Source of the DNA: Taiwanofungus camphoratus
Taxonomy: Eukaryota; Basidiomycota; Agaricomycetes; Polyporales; Taiwanofungaceae
Assembly (NCBI GenBank): GCA_003999685.1
Contig: CP021222.1
Span: 1,674,001-1,738,000 of the forward strand
Reading direction: 5' to 3'
Length of the DNA: 64,000 nt
In this document: one piece after another, positions 1 through 9,853 of the stretch
Position numbering within the stretch: position 1 is the first letter of the stretch
Layout: the number at the start of each line of letters is the position of its first letter
Position numbers and translations under genes: made by a program
The notes under the pieces: model-generated
The model's input: only the letters and a program-made list of their open reading frames with translations
Databases searched by the model: none
What the model was told of the DNA's origin: nothing

Positions 1-73
1 GTGAGTCGCAATTCCACCACACGATTGGGACCTCATGGACGTTTTTACTGACTTTTCATCCATTAATTCACAG

Positions 74-217
74 GAATTCGCTTGCAACGGCACTCTCGTT
101 GACGATGAGGAGGCTGGTCAAGTCATCCAGCTTCAGGGTGATCAACGTCTCAAGATCTCTAACTTCTTAGTTGAAGAAGGCGTCCCGAAGAATACCATCA
201 AGATCCACGGTTTCTGA
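74..217 (+). CDS. SUI1: Translation initiation factor eIF1 (SUI1), last exon only
   Basis: Only the final coding exon lies in the window; bases 1-73 are the preceding intron (GTGAGT donor at base 1, CAG acceptor at 71-73). The 47 residues begin EFACNGTLV, continue with VIQLQGDQR and end NTIKIHGF, which is the conserved C-terminal half of eIF1. The family protein binds the 40S subunit near the P site and enforces AUG selection in the cytoplasm. The stop is TGA at 215-217. The 5' exons lie outside the window. Confidence 0.95.
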   Translation, partial: EFACNGTLVDDEEAGQVIQLQGDQRLKISNFLVEEGVPKNTIKIHGF

Positions 218-763
218 TTAGTATTGCATTGGGGCAAAGAACAGATAGAGAGCACTGGCTTTGTGCGGTCCACATTTTCCATTCTCTTTGCTGCGCTCTT
301 TCTCCATTTCATGTCACGTCTGTACGCATCGTTTTATGGTTCTCCGTTTTCCGTTTCCCCTCTGTACTACTTAGTGTCGAATGCTTATCGGACGCCCGTG
401 GCGTGTACCGTTTTGCGTGTATGCGGCGTGGACTCGGATACAATTGATCATCGGCAGTGCAATTGTATGCGTGAATTGTGCATAATTCACGACGGAAGAT
501 CAAAGTGTGGTAGCATACATACTTGCAAAGGCAGATCAGAAGTGATTGGATGGCACTCACTGAGCTCCATACGAACGTTCGTCCTAAACTATGTGGTCTA
601 CAGTGGTATCATCTTTGGCTCTCCGTCCTGTTCTTTCACGGACGGTAGTAGATCATAGCGGTACATCAACAAGGCACGACTTAACTGCAGCAGTCTGGTG
701 TCAGGCAAATGCACCGCAAAATAATTGCATAGCAAGCCATTCGACGGTGTGAAAGGCGGATCA
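218..763. other. Convergent intergenic region
   Basis: 546 bp between the ends of eIF1 (+) and the tri-snRNP gene (-), presumably holding both 3' UTRs and polyadenylation signals. ORFs here are short, overlap one another on both strands and show no family motif. Nothing else seen. Confidence 0.5.
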
Positions 764-1801
764 TTACTTGATCTTGTCCAACGGCCTGGTTGAAGAAGAA
801 TGTCACGACAACTATACAGAGCAATGAACACTGCATCTGACCTGTTGAAGCCTCCGCGTCTACAAAAGATCATCGTCAGTCTGACAATCAAGATACCGCA
901 GATGTAGAGGACCACGAACCGGTTCATGTACTGACGCCATGTACGCATCTTCTTTATCTGAGCAGCACCATCCTGGTTGCCTTCAACGTGTCTACCCTTT
1001 GAGGTCGACGGACGTCAGTCTCGCCAAGAACGGTCGCAATATCGAGTATGTGTATTACACACCTTCGTGGTGCCAAAGCCAGACAAGCCCATCATGGCCA
1101 TCATGGCGTCGTCGTCGCCATTAGTCGCATCCATAGCCTCACCCTCCTCTTCGCCCTCTGTTGGCACCGCAGACTCCTGTCGCGAACGATCATCCGGCAG
1201 CTCTTCAGACGCCGCTGGAGCTAATAGCAATTAGTCTATAGGACAGCTACATAACGTAAAGTAAAGTGCTCTCACCAGGACGCGAACTGCCCGCCCTGCT
1301 AGCCGGTTCGCCCGCGTCGTGGGGCCTGGCGTCCCGCTCGTGCGGACGGTCTCCCGGCCTCGCGTCCCTGTCTTTGTCTCGTTCCGGGTCTCGCGCCCGT
1401 TCCCGCTCCCTCTCTCGCGGCGGCAGAGGCTCCTTCTTGCCGTCTCTATCCCGGTCGTTGTCCCTCCTATCCCTATCCTCTTTCTGCCGGTCGTCGCGCC
1501 TGTCTCTGTCCCTCCTCTCGTCTTCCCTGTCGCGCCCAAAGTCTCTCCGGTCTGCAAACCAAGCATCGTCGACCAACACATTCAAGACACAATAATCATG
1601 CGGATGCAAGTACTTACGGTCGTCTCGTCGGCCTCTGTCGCCACCTCTTCCGCCGCCTCTGCGTGGTGGGCTCCTCGACCGGCTCCTCCGCGGTGCATTG
1701 CGATGCCTGCCGTAGCGCTCTCTGTCCCTGTCCCGATCCCTGTCGCGCTCGTCGCGCTCCCAGCTGCGGTCACGTCTTCTGTAGTCATGGCGTGAGGACA
1801 T
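764..1801 (-). CDS. SNRNP27: U4/U6.U5 tri-snRNP 27 kDa protein (SNRNP27 family)
   Basis: Pre-mRNA splicing factor of the U4/U6.U5 tri-snRNP, nuclear. Six exons: 1618-1801, 1276-1551, 1063-1220, 920-996, 842-859 and 764-785, giving 244 residues. The N-terminal two thirds is an RS/RD-type low-complexity tail (runs of DRDRDR and SRSRSP) that suits an SR-related protein. The short conserved C-terminus is split over four exons: MMAMMGLSGFGTTK, then GRHVEGN, then TWRQYMNR, then RRGGFNR, then PLDKIK and stop. This is the diagnostic end of the family. The 18-nt and 22-nt terminal exons are very small, but every junction keeps phase. Intron 1 (66 nt) is open in frame, so its retention would not truncate the protein. 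Confidence 0.9.
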
Positions 1802-2243
1802 GTCGCCTTGTTACTCGTGTGCTGGTCAATGGTCGTCAGAGGCGAGACTTTGCAAAGCACGAGAAACACGTGGCATAAGCGCCGCCTGTATGCGGGTTGG
1901 AGGTTGATATCAATCGCCTTGGTGAGAACAGTCAGCTATTGGTATTTATTTGATCATATTACGGATCCGAGCAGATTATTGTGACAGATGAATCGCATTA
2001 TAATGACTATACAATAGTGATACCTAAGTACGGTAGGAAGGAGCACGGGGAGGGGATTCGATGGATATTCGTGATCGGGAGAGGTACTCAATACAAGGAA
2101 CCCAAATCGGTTGGGAAGAGTCGAACAAGTGGGAGGGTGTCATCAGTGGAGAAAAGGGACATAAGGAGTAATGCAGTCGTAGCAGCCATCTCGTCATCAT
2201 CATCGTTGAGGAAGTTTTACGGGAGTGGGAAGTACATGGGGAA
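1802..2243. other. Intergenic region upstream of the tri-snRNP gene
   Basis: 442 bp between two tandem minus-strand genes. It should contain the promoter and 5' UTR of the tri-snRNP gene and the 3' UTR of the opsin-like gene. The part from about 1920 to 2040 is AT-rich. No conserved ORF seen. Confidence 0.4.
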
Positions 2244-3244
2244 TTACGCCGCACCCGCGCCAGCACTATTCTTCTCGCTCGTCGGCGCAACAGCTGCGAC
2301 AGTATCTGTGTACTTGCCCGACTGCAGGCCGAAAGTCGAGTAGTCGACGCTGCTCACATGCCAGAGGAAGTAGAAGAGGAACACGGGACCCGCGAGGAGG
2401 TCCAGGACACCGTACCAGATCATCTCAGACGTCGGCTTGATGACATTAGCTCCCTCGGAGCATGCCCAGCAGACAGGGTAGAGGATGAGCAGGAACGAGA
2501 GCCAACCCGAGGCCTGGAGATAGCCCGGACGCAGGGCACCGTTGGCCGGGAAAGTGGTGCGGGAGCCATGCCAGAGGAGCGAATACCTGAAATGTTGTCA
2601 GTAAAAGATGTTGCACTTCCAAAGTGAATAGACATACCAGACATAGAATAAGGCAGATACGCCAAAGGTGAAGTAGCCCCACTTATAGGTGCTGTGAACA
2701 AGGGCACCAACAAGGCCCGAGACGACGACCACGATGGACATGAACAGGGTGGTCAATATGTCGGAAAGGGAAAGGCCAGTGGCGAGCAGAACCTCAAGCA
2801 GCAAGAGCGGGAAGGTGATGAACCACTGGATGTAGCGCACATACTGATATAGGAAATCATCGATCAGTGGTACGAAGATGGACAGCGTGGAGTGGGGATG
2901 GCTTACCCAGATCTGCCGGGTGGGGTCGCTACCATGCCCGCGGAACTCGACCCGAATGGGTGTAGCGCCGAGGTCAGAGGCCATAGAGAAGTAGGAGATG
3001 GATGCCGTCGCGAGAACGATGATGGCGATCTGGTGGAAAAGACGAGTACCCCTAGGACGCTATGGATGTGTGAGGCATTGTGCAGACAACGCCTACCACG
3101 ACCACTTACCATAAAGTCCAATACAATCATGACCAAGAGGGAGCAGGCCATCACGGAGAAGACCGCCCACAACCAATCTGAGGCATGGGTAGAGATGTTG
3201 AGATCAGCGTCGGGAGGGTTGAGGTTCAAGGCGTGGTTGGCCAT
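2244..3244 (-). CDS. Opsin-like seven-helix membrane protein, HSP30/YRO2/ORP type, lacking the retinal lysine
   Basis: Four exons (3110-3244, 2907-3059, 2638-2843, 2244-2586) give 278 residues with about seven hydrophobic helices, as in microbial rhodopsins. Helix C reads VRYIQWFITFPLLLLEV. Against bacteriorhodopsin RYADWLFTTPLLLLD, the arginine (R82) is kept, the proton acceptor D85 is Q and the donor D96 is E. Helix G reads GVLDLLAGPVF: D212 is kept but the Schiff-base lysine K216 is G. It therefore cannot bind retinal in the usual way. Fungal opsin-related proteins (HSP30, YRO2, MRH1, ORP) also lack this lysine; they sit in the plasma membrane, and yeast HSP30 is stress-induced and tied to Pma1 control. 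A TATA box and a heat-shock-like element lie upstream. Family placement is firm, physiological role inferred. Confidence 0.88.
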
Positions 3245-3406
3245 GGCGTTGGAACAGGGAAATTGGACGCAGAGTTAGACGTTAAGTAGGGGTCGTAGGG
3301 GTCGTAATGGATTCGATGGCTTTAAGCCGGAGGGTCAGAGGCTGACTGGTCGAGGCTTACAGAAAAGCGCGCTGCTGACAATGTCGGGTGACGGGATGTG
3401 GGATGG

Positions 3407-3414
3407 CTTTTATA
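3407..3414 (-). promoter_or_regulatory. TATA box of the opsin-like gene
   Basis: TATAAAAG on the minus strand, about 165 bp upstream of the ATG at 3244. It is a full-consensus TATA element. Strong TATA boxes are commoner in stress-inducible than in housekeeping genes, which fits an HSP30-like product. Confidence 0.55.
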
Positions 3415-3502
3415 CAGGGAAGACAGCCCCATGGTCAGCGACCGTGTAAGCCCGACGGAGGAAGAGTTAGTCATGGGTCTGAGCGGTGGCAGCGTGTTTG
3501 GT

Positions 3503-3515
3503 GAATGTTCTAGGA
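3503..3515. promoter_or_regulatory. Candidate heat-shock element
   Basis: GAATGTTCTAGGA, i.e. GAA-nn-TTC-nn-GGA: two perfect HSF half-sites in alternating orientation plus a third with one mismatch. It lies about 90 bp upstream of the TATA box of the opsin-like gene. Function is inferred from pattern and position only. Confidence 0.35.
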
Positions 3516-4129
3516 CAGAGTGGGCAGCGTGCACATGATTTAGCGTCTCGACGCCTGCGCGCTTGTCCCAGCCTGGCAGGTGTTGCGTCATGCCAATGCC
3601 CATAAAAGGAAACAATCGACGCATAAGGAATGGGATCTGGGCGCCCGACGATCGCGCCGCCCACAGACCTTCTTTTCTTGCGATGGACCCTTCTCGGACC
3701 ATCTAGTCTCCTTCCTGGTCTTCTTTCCGCCTCTTGCCGAGAACCAGAGTGTGTCGTGAACAGGCGTGCCCTCCCTTCCAGAGTGTTCGATCCGGGGAGC
3801 ACGACGGCAACCTCTGCTCTCTTTCCCAATCGTGGTGAGACTTTCCGGACGCCAACAATAGCCCGCGAACATGGATGCGGAAGCGTAGGTGTCCACCAGC
3901 GCCCCGGTCGTGCCCTCGGGATGAGATATTTGGCGGTCGAGATGACTCACATCATCGCCTCGTTCTGGGAAACCCGAGTCCAAGAAGCAGCCCATGTTGC
4001 AAACGTGCGGCCGTCTTGGGGTGGCGTGCTCGGAAAGTCTCTTTCTGGGGTGCATAAATGCAGCCTCTTCGGGACCCAGCGTATACAACGTGTGGAAGCA
4101 GGTACACGGCCAAAACGGGCTGGTACCGG

Positions 4130-4151
4130 AAAATCATAGGACGAAAAGGGT
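4130..4151 (+). repeat. 22-nt direct repeat, copy A
   Basis: Begins AAAATCATAGGACG and ends AAAAGGGT, identical to bases 5566-5587. TACCG precedes both copies one base further out, and similarity fades after about 40 nt. Possibly the ends of related MITE-like sequences. Confidence 0.5.
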
Positions 4152-5565
4152 GGGAACGGTCAAAATGGTGGCGTGAATCGGGCCCACATAAGTCCCGTGT
4201 CTGTAATTTGGACACACTCCGGTATCGGGCCAGGTCAGAGTCATCGGAACGGCCCCGTATCTCCAGTGTGGTTTCGGGGCGTTGAACGGGTCGATTCCAG
4301 GCCGTGAGAAGGCAAATACGCCCAGATACTTCAGCCTGGCATGGCTGCTGCAGCCACGGCATTCATCACATGCTGAGCGTGCAATACCGAAGCAGTGCTT
4401 GTATGGCCCCCAATCAGCCCTCACTGCTGCCCGCTTCAGCCCGGGGGTTACATCATGAGATCTGCAGCTCATTGTAACGGAAAAGCTAGCACCATTCGTT
4501 GCACCGTGGCACAACATAAATTGTAATAATCTCATAATAAAGTAGGCAGTAACGGCTTTTGTTATATTTGTTGATAGTACAGGCCATTTGCCAGTGGGGA
4601 AGTCAGAGTGAGCAGAAACAAATGTGATCTCCATGGCATGAATTTATTTTCCAATTTGTACAGTAGTAATAAAATCAAAAGTCTTGTCGTGAACTTCAGT
4701 CTTTCCGTTACTGGTGAGCAGCCACTAAACATGCACAAATACAAGCACTTGTTCGATTCAAGTTCACCGTAACAGCGCAACAGCGATGTCTGGAATTCTG
4801 TCGCAATTCAGTCCATACATCCCAAGCATAATCTCTTGCTCTGACCTCTGGCAGGTTGATGCTATCCATTCCTTCTAATCTCTCTTGAACATCCTTTGAA
4901 GCTTCATCCAGTACTAGTGTTTTGACTTACTTACTACTCAACGCAGTTCACAAGGATGGTCACGCTCATGGACTAACACGGGAGGAAGATTATCTCAAAA
5001 TGTACGTCCAGTCTCTGCTTCGATGGCATTCAACTGACACACCATTATTTAGGTTCTTTACTGAAATTTTCCAGAACACTATTCTGCGTTGAATGATGCA
5101 GAGAGCCAGGCGTTGACAGTGGGTTGGCAGGTCGCAATTTAAGACCATTTCAGGTGGTCAATCCCTATCTTCACGGCTGAGCTCATCCACTGCCAGTGGC
5201 AGCATGTCGAACATCATTCCTGTATAATAATTACTGTCTGTTGTTTCATGCCATTATATGTTAATTTCATCTACTGGATGCTACTGTTGTGCTTCCAATG
5301 CTGCAATGACCCTGGAAAAAGCCTGTAATGTCACGAGAAAGAGCACCAGTGCCGGTATATTGGTAGTAAATAATGTTGTAGCTGCCTCGACCCTCGGTCG
5401 ATTTCCGGGACGCTGCAGTGCCATAACGGTATGCCAACCAGATGCTGGTTTCGGGCCTGCCTGCCTGCCCCGAAACGGGGCTGCATACGGGAAGTAACCG
5501 GCCTGTTTACATGTTACATCAACCATAATTTCAAGCACTACATAAGGGATTTACAAAATTACCGT

Positions 5566-5587
5566 AAAATCATAGGACGAAAAGGGT
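5566..5587 (+). repeat. 22-nt direct repeat, copy B
   Basis: Exact copy of 4130-4151 in the same orientation, about 1.4 kb away and about 210 bp upstream of the RRM-type gene. It is followed by a GC-rich stretch with inverted GAAACGGGGC/GCCCCGTTTC motifs (5472 and 5634). Confidence 0.5.
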
Positions 5588-5795
5588 AGTAATCATGACG
5601 GCTATGGGCCGTTACGGGGACCTCGCTCTGAGGCCCCGTTTCCATGCCGCAGAGTTCTGGCCGTGTAGACGAACGGTTGTATTCGGTGCGGCGTCGACAG
5701 AGACGAGGAGACATGTCACGGGAGCGCGCGCACGTGCTTAGTTTTCTCACGATCGAGCATCGAGCATTTCGGCCTCAGACTGCGTTCAGAGAGGC

Positions 5796-6698
5796 ATGGC
5801 GAGTGCAGTCCTGCAAGGGGCACAGAAAGCATCCGTGAGGTCCACCTTTCGGCGAACTGGTGCGCATTCCATTTCTCATGTGCATATATACATAGACCCA
5901 CCCGGCCCAGGCTCTACTGCGGACAGCAGTTCTACAACTCACATCGTACTTCGTAACCTGCCCCGCTCAGCGCTGCCGTCAGATATCCGAAGGCTGATCG
6001 CAAACGCAAAGGTGGAGAATGTCGCTGACGGTACGCTCGAATGTACACTCCGAGCCGTCACTGCCCCTGACCATGCGCACCCAGTTGCTCTCGACTACCG
6101 CCGTTTTGGTCCTACCGGCAAGGCATGGATCGAATTGACGAACCCCAACTTTGTAAACAGAGCATCGAGGGCTCTCAATGGAGGCATGGTTGGCGGCAAC
6201 CTCATCGAAGCCACCCCTGCCAAACCATTTGTGGAAGCGTCGCACCATCGCGTTAGGGGCGTGAAGGGCCGGCTGGAGGCAGCTGAGCGAGGCCTCATTA
6301 CTGGGAACGGGCCAGCCGGCGGCGTCAAAGACTCGGCGCGAGGTGTAGTCATCTGGGGTCTGCCGGGAAAAATGACGCCGGATTCCCTCAAGGACTACCT
6401 GAAGAACTTCAAGCTGGCAGGGCTGGAGGCAGGGAAGGTGCCCATCATAAAACTAGAAGTGTGCGTATGTTCTGCTCGGGTGTGGCTTTGCTTTTCCGCA
6501 CTCGGTTTCGGTGGGACGTGTCGCTGACCCACGCAACTTAGGGCCGACGCTCCAAAATTCGCTCTCAGATCCCGACACTACGTCTGCTTGGCCTCTGTAT
6601 CGGAGGCGCACCGTCTCGTGCGCAAATTGCACATGACATTCTATCGTCCGGAGGTACACGGTGAAAGATATTCCCTGCGAGCGCATGTTGTCTATTGA
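5796..6698 (+). CDS. RRM-fold protein, probable organellar RNA-binding protein
   Basis: Exon 1 is 5796-6460; an intron with GTGCGT donor and TTAG acceptor follows; exon 2 is 6542-6698 (273 residues). The basic, Ser/Arg-rich N-terminus (MASAVLQGAQKASVRSTFRR) could be a mitochondrial presequence. Residues about 48-140 look like an RRM: THIVLRNLPRSALPSDIRRL, then GKAWIELTNPNFVNRA and ALNGGMVGGN as RNP-like strands. A second, weaker RRM-like unit begins GVVIWGLPG and ends LRAHVVY. RNA binding is inferred from the fold; no specific ortholog was recognised. An alternative 3' end is possible, because a coding-like stretch ends at 6937 and could be a further exon replacing the last two residues. Confidence 0.7.
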
Positions 6699-7130
6699 GC
6701 GGACGCACCCAGGGTGCTCATCCACGTACACACTACCTTATTATTTCGCAGTCACGTTCATTCTGATTTTGCGAGACATTCATCCGTTCAGTATCGACCG
6801 AGCATGCGTCGCAATGGACGCCTGCTGGTCGTGATTCAGCACTGTCAGCCTCTCACTTCAGCGCCCGAGCGCTGAAGGCTAAGAAGGAGAAGCACACCCA
6901 GCGGTTGTCAGACGAAGATGTCATCCAGCAAGTATAGATGGATGCGTTGGATCGCACAAGCTCCACTATTCATTAAAGCGGCAGTATAGCCCCTTGTGGG
7001 TTCCTAACTTTCCCATGGCGGCACATCGAAACGAAATGAACTGAGTAAACACAATCAATCTGTGCCAATCATCCCCCTACAGTTTGACATTTTGATGTAC
7101 ACCTTAGCAATACAAGAACCAGAGTAAGCA
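6699..7130. other. Convergent intergenic region with a coding-like tail
   Basis: 432 bp between the RRM-type gene (+) and CBC2 (-). Bases about 6769-6937 stay open in one plus-strand frame and end in a lysine/glutamate-rich, coding-like sequence (SARALKAKKEKHTQRLSDE, then DVIQQV and TAG at 6935-6937). This may be an extra last exon of the RRM-type gene, reached from a donor near 6690 and an acceptor near 6768. The rest looks like 3' UTR. Confidence 0.4.
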
Positions 7131-8028
7131 TTACATTCGAGCATCGAATTCAGGATCCAGACGTGCGCGAGCGGCCTGGAAATAGCAACACGTGTCAGCG
7201 GGAGGGAAGATGAGTACATGGGCATAACGCACCGTTCTCGCGCTGTCGCCTTCGTCGTCTGGTGAACGCGCACGCTTGAGCGGGTTCTCATCCGCCTCCT
7301 TCCAGTCGCCGCCACCGCCGGCCACTGCACCGGGGCCCTCCTGTGCATCAGCGTACCGCTCCTCTACTTCCCTCCTTCTCTCGATCTCCAGCCTCTGAGC
7401 CTGGGCGCCCCACCCGCCGCGGCCGGGGTCGTAGTCCTGCCTATGTTCATCTCGCACCTAGACATGGCTATAAATGAGTGCCTCAAGAGGACATGAGTGG
7501 AGACCCACTTGTCCGCCACTCTTTCCTCTGCCGAACTGTCTGCCTTCTCGGTACCCCAGGTCGAGGTCACACCGGATGATGCGCTCGTCTAGCTTCGTCC
7601 CACTTACGTATCGCAAGCACGCCTCCGCCTCCGCGTGGCTATAGTATTCGACGAAGCAGAACCCGCAAGGGGTTCTATAGGCACAAAACCATAAATATAT
7701 TTTAGTCTGAGGAGCAGCTGTGCAGCGTATACCTTGTATTCCGGTCCAGGCCCATGATGATGCGCTTGATGCCTCCGCCTTCCTCTGGGCTGGTACATTT
7801 TGAGAAAAGCTCATAGATCTGTTCCTCTGTTGTGTAAAAACTTAAGTTACCAATCTAAAGCAGGGTGGGTCGGTTAATGTGCGGCAGCAAGAATGCCGGG
7901 AAAACAGGAGCAGTCACATAAAGCGTTGATGACTTTGCGAGAAGATCAGTTTGCTTCTGGCGGTCAAGGCGAACCTGGGAGTCCTTGTAGTTCGAGGGCT
8001 GATCAAGAGGGGTTACAACGTGGGCCAT
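7131..8028 (-). CDS. CBC2: Nuclear cap-binding protein subunit 2 (CBP20)
   Basis: Small subunit of the nuclear cap-binding complex; it binds the m7G cap of RNA polymerase II transcripts together with CBP80. Five exons (7918-8028, 7733-7854, 7509-7674, 7233-7457, 7131-7175) give 222 residues. It has one [18 protein letters not shown] (RNP2), [30 protein letters not shown] (RNP1), then the cap-site C-terminal arm with [22 protein letters not shown] and [15 protein letters not shown] run TSPEEGGG sits between helix 1 and strand 2, where animal and yeast CBP20 have a tight turn (KCGEIKR). The last intron (57 nt) is in frame, so two near-identical C-termini are possible. It shares a 172 bp divergent promoter with RPT3. 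Confidence 0.93.
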
Positions 8029-8200
8029 CACAGCAATACTCTTCCCAATCCAAGTCCGCGTTCGAAGTGTGGAGGATGGAACCCTATTCTAGGTGCCCCT
8101 CCAAGAACGGCGAAACCTTAACCTCAGGAGCGCTGGACGCGTCGATAGAGCCGCGTCAGCTCTTGTCGTGCAAGTGCGTTCACCTCGGTTGTATACGACC
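8029..8200. promoter_or_regulatory. Divergent promoter between CBC2 and RPT3
   Basis: 172 bp separate the start codons of CBC2 (-) and RPT3 (+). Both promoters and 5' UTRs must fit here, so the genes are probably co-regulated housekeeping genes. No TATA box or yeast-type proteasome control element was seen. Confidence 0.5.
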
Positions 8201-9853
8201 ATGGATGATATTGGCATTGAAATCCAAAAACAGGTATGTCACTTACATAGTTTGTTTTTTATCCATGATTTTCTCATTGCATATGCCAGGAACCGACCTT
8301 CGAGCATGTTGTGACGGAAAAGGCGGCTCTCTTTCAAGAACTGCAGGAGGAAGACTTGTACATCAAGTACAAGAAACTGGCGCGGCACCTCGAGATGCTC
8401 GACATCCAGGAGAGCTACATTAAAGACGAGCAGGCGAACCTCAAGCGCGAGCTCATCCGTGCGCAGGAAGAAGTAAAGCGCATTCAGTCCGTGCCGCTGG
8501 TCATCGGCCAATTTCTCGAACCTATCGACCAACAGACCGGTATTGTGGGTTCAACGACAGGTTCCAACTACGTCGTCCGCATCCTTTCCACGCTTGACCG
8601 CGAGCTCCTCAAACCTTCGTCGTCTGTCGCCCTTCACCGACATTCCAATGCGCTCGTAGACATCCTCCCGCCCGAGGCGGACTCCTCCATATCCATGCTA
8701 GGAAAGGACGAGAAGCCGGACGTCACATATCAAGACGTCGGTGGGATGGATTTGCAGAAGCAAGAGATACGGGAGGCCGTCGAGCTTCCTTTGACCCACT
8801 TTGACTTGTACAAGAAGATTGGTATCGACCCACCCAGAGGTGTCTTACTGTATGGCCCGCCAGGTATGCGAATTGCGCTCTGCTCGCGCGCAAGTGTTTA
8901 TGGATTCATTATTTCAGGTACCGGTAAGACTATGCTTGTGAAAGCTGTCGCCCACCACACCACTGCGTCTTTTATTCGCGTGGTTGGTAGTGAATTTGTG
9001 CAGAAATACCTCGGTGAGGGTCCTCGCATGGTCCGTGACGTTTTCCGTCTGGCACGAGAAAACGCGCCCGCCATTATATTCATCGACGAAATTGATGCCA
9101 TTGCGACAAAGCGATTCGACGCGCAGACGGGAGCGGATCGCGAGGTGCAACGAATTCTGCTTGAATTGCTCAATCAGATGGATGGTTTCGACCAGGGTAG
9201 CAACGTGAAGGTCAGCACGAGCCCTTGTCATGTTCCATCCGGCTGTTGTGAAGTTGTCCGCCTGCTCAGGTTATCATGGCGACAAACCGAGCAGATACGC
9301 TAGACCCGGCTCTGCTCCGTCCTGGACGTCTCGACCGAAAGATTGAGTTCCCACTACCTTCACGACGAGAGAAACGTCTCATTTTCCAGACGATCACGAG
9401 TAAGATGAACCTTGGCCCAGATGTGGACCTAGAGGATTGTATGTTGCAACCAAGAACCTCTGCCATGATGATGGCACTTATCACCACTGTAGATGTCTCT
9501 CGACCAGAACGAATATCATCCGCTGAAATTGCGGCGATTGTGCAAGGCGCTGGACTGCAGGGTAAGCTGTATGCTGTTTTGCCACTGATGAGGCTGGAAT
9601 GCTCATGATTATTTCTTCAATGTCCAGCTGTACGAAAGAACCGATATGTTGTGGTACCGGGAGACTTCGAGGAGTCGTGGAAAGTGAGTTGTTTGGATGT
9701 GTTTGGATGTTGTACGCGTCGGCTATAAATTCTGACCTTTTCTTCCCTATGACCAGCAAAACGTCAAACGTGTGGACGAAACGCTCGACTTCTGTATGCC
9801 TTTCCCTCTTCCCCTTCCGACTGATTTGCTCACTGTTCTTCTCAGATCGGTGA
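8201..9853 (+). CDS. RPT3: 26S proteasome regulatory ATPase subunit Rpt3 (PSMC4)
   Basis: One of six AAA+ ATPases in the base of the 19S particle; it unfolds substrates and opens the 20S gate. Eight exons (8201-8233, 8290-8863, 8918-9210, 9270-9438, 9493-9561, 9628-9683, 9757-9793, 9846-9853) give 412 residues. It begins MDDIGIE, matching MEEIGI of the animal ortholog. Then come an N-terminal coiled coil ([13 protein letters not shown]), the OB part ([19 protein letters not shown]), Walker A GPPGTGKT split by intron 2, Walker [10 protein letters not shown], and the second region of homology [20 protein letters not shown]. The last codons, in a tiny 8-nt exon, give FYR: the HbYX motif that docks into the 20S alpha ring. 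Confidence 0.97.

Larger units (their letters stand above)
3245..5795. other. 2.5 kb gene-poor region with short repeats and a possible gene relic
   Basis: The first few hundred bases are the promoter of the opsin-like gene. From 3560 to 4480 the sequence is GC-rich with overlapping ORFs on both strands and no recognisable motif. From 4500 to 5300 it turns AT-rich. At about 4960-5070 a short plus-strand stretch reads coding-like (HKDGHAHGLTREEDYLKMYV, then LLRWHSTDTP after a short gap), but no complete gene can be built round it. A 22-nt direct repeat occurs at 4130 and 5566. At 5452-5482 there are small palindromes (TTTCGGG...CCCGAAA). This looks like old mobile-element debris; no intact element is visible. 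Confidence 0.4.

Noticed and set aside
3588-4139. Overlapping ORFs of 120-169 codons on both strands
   Set aside because: Both strands are open through GC content alone; none shows a domain, a start context or splice support.
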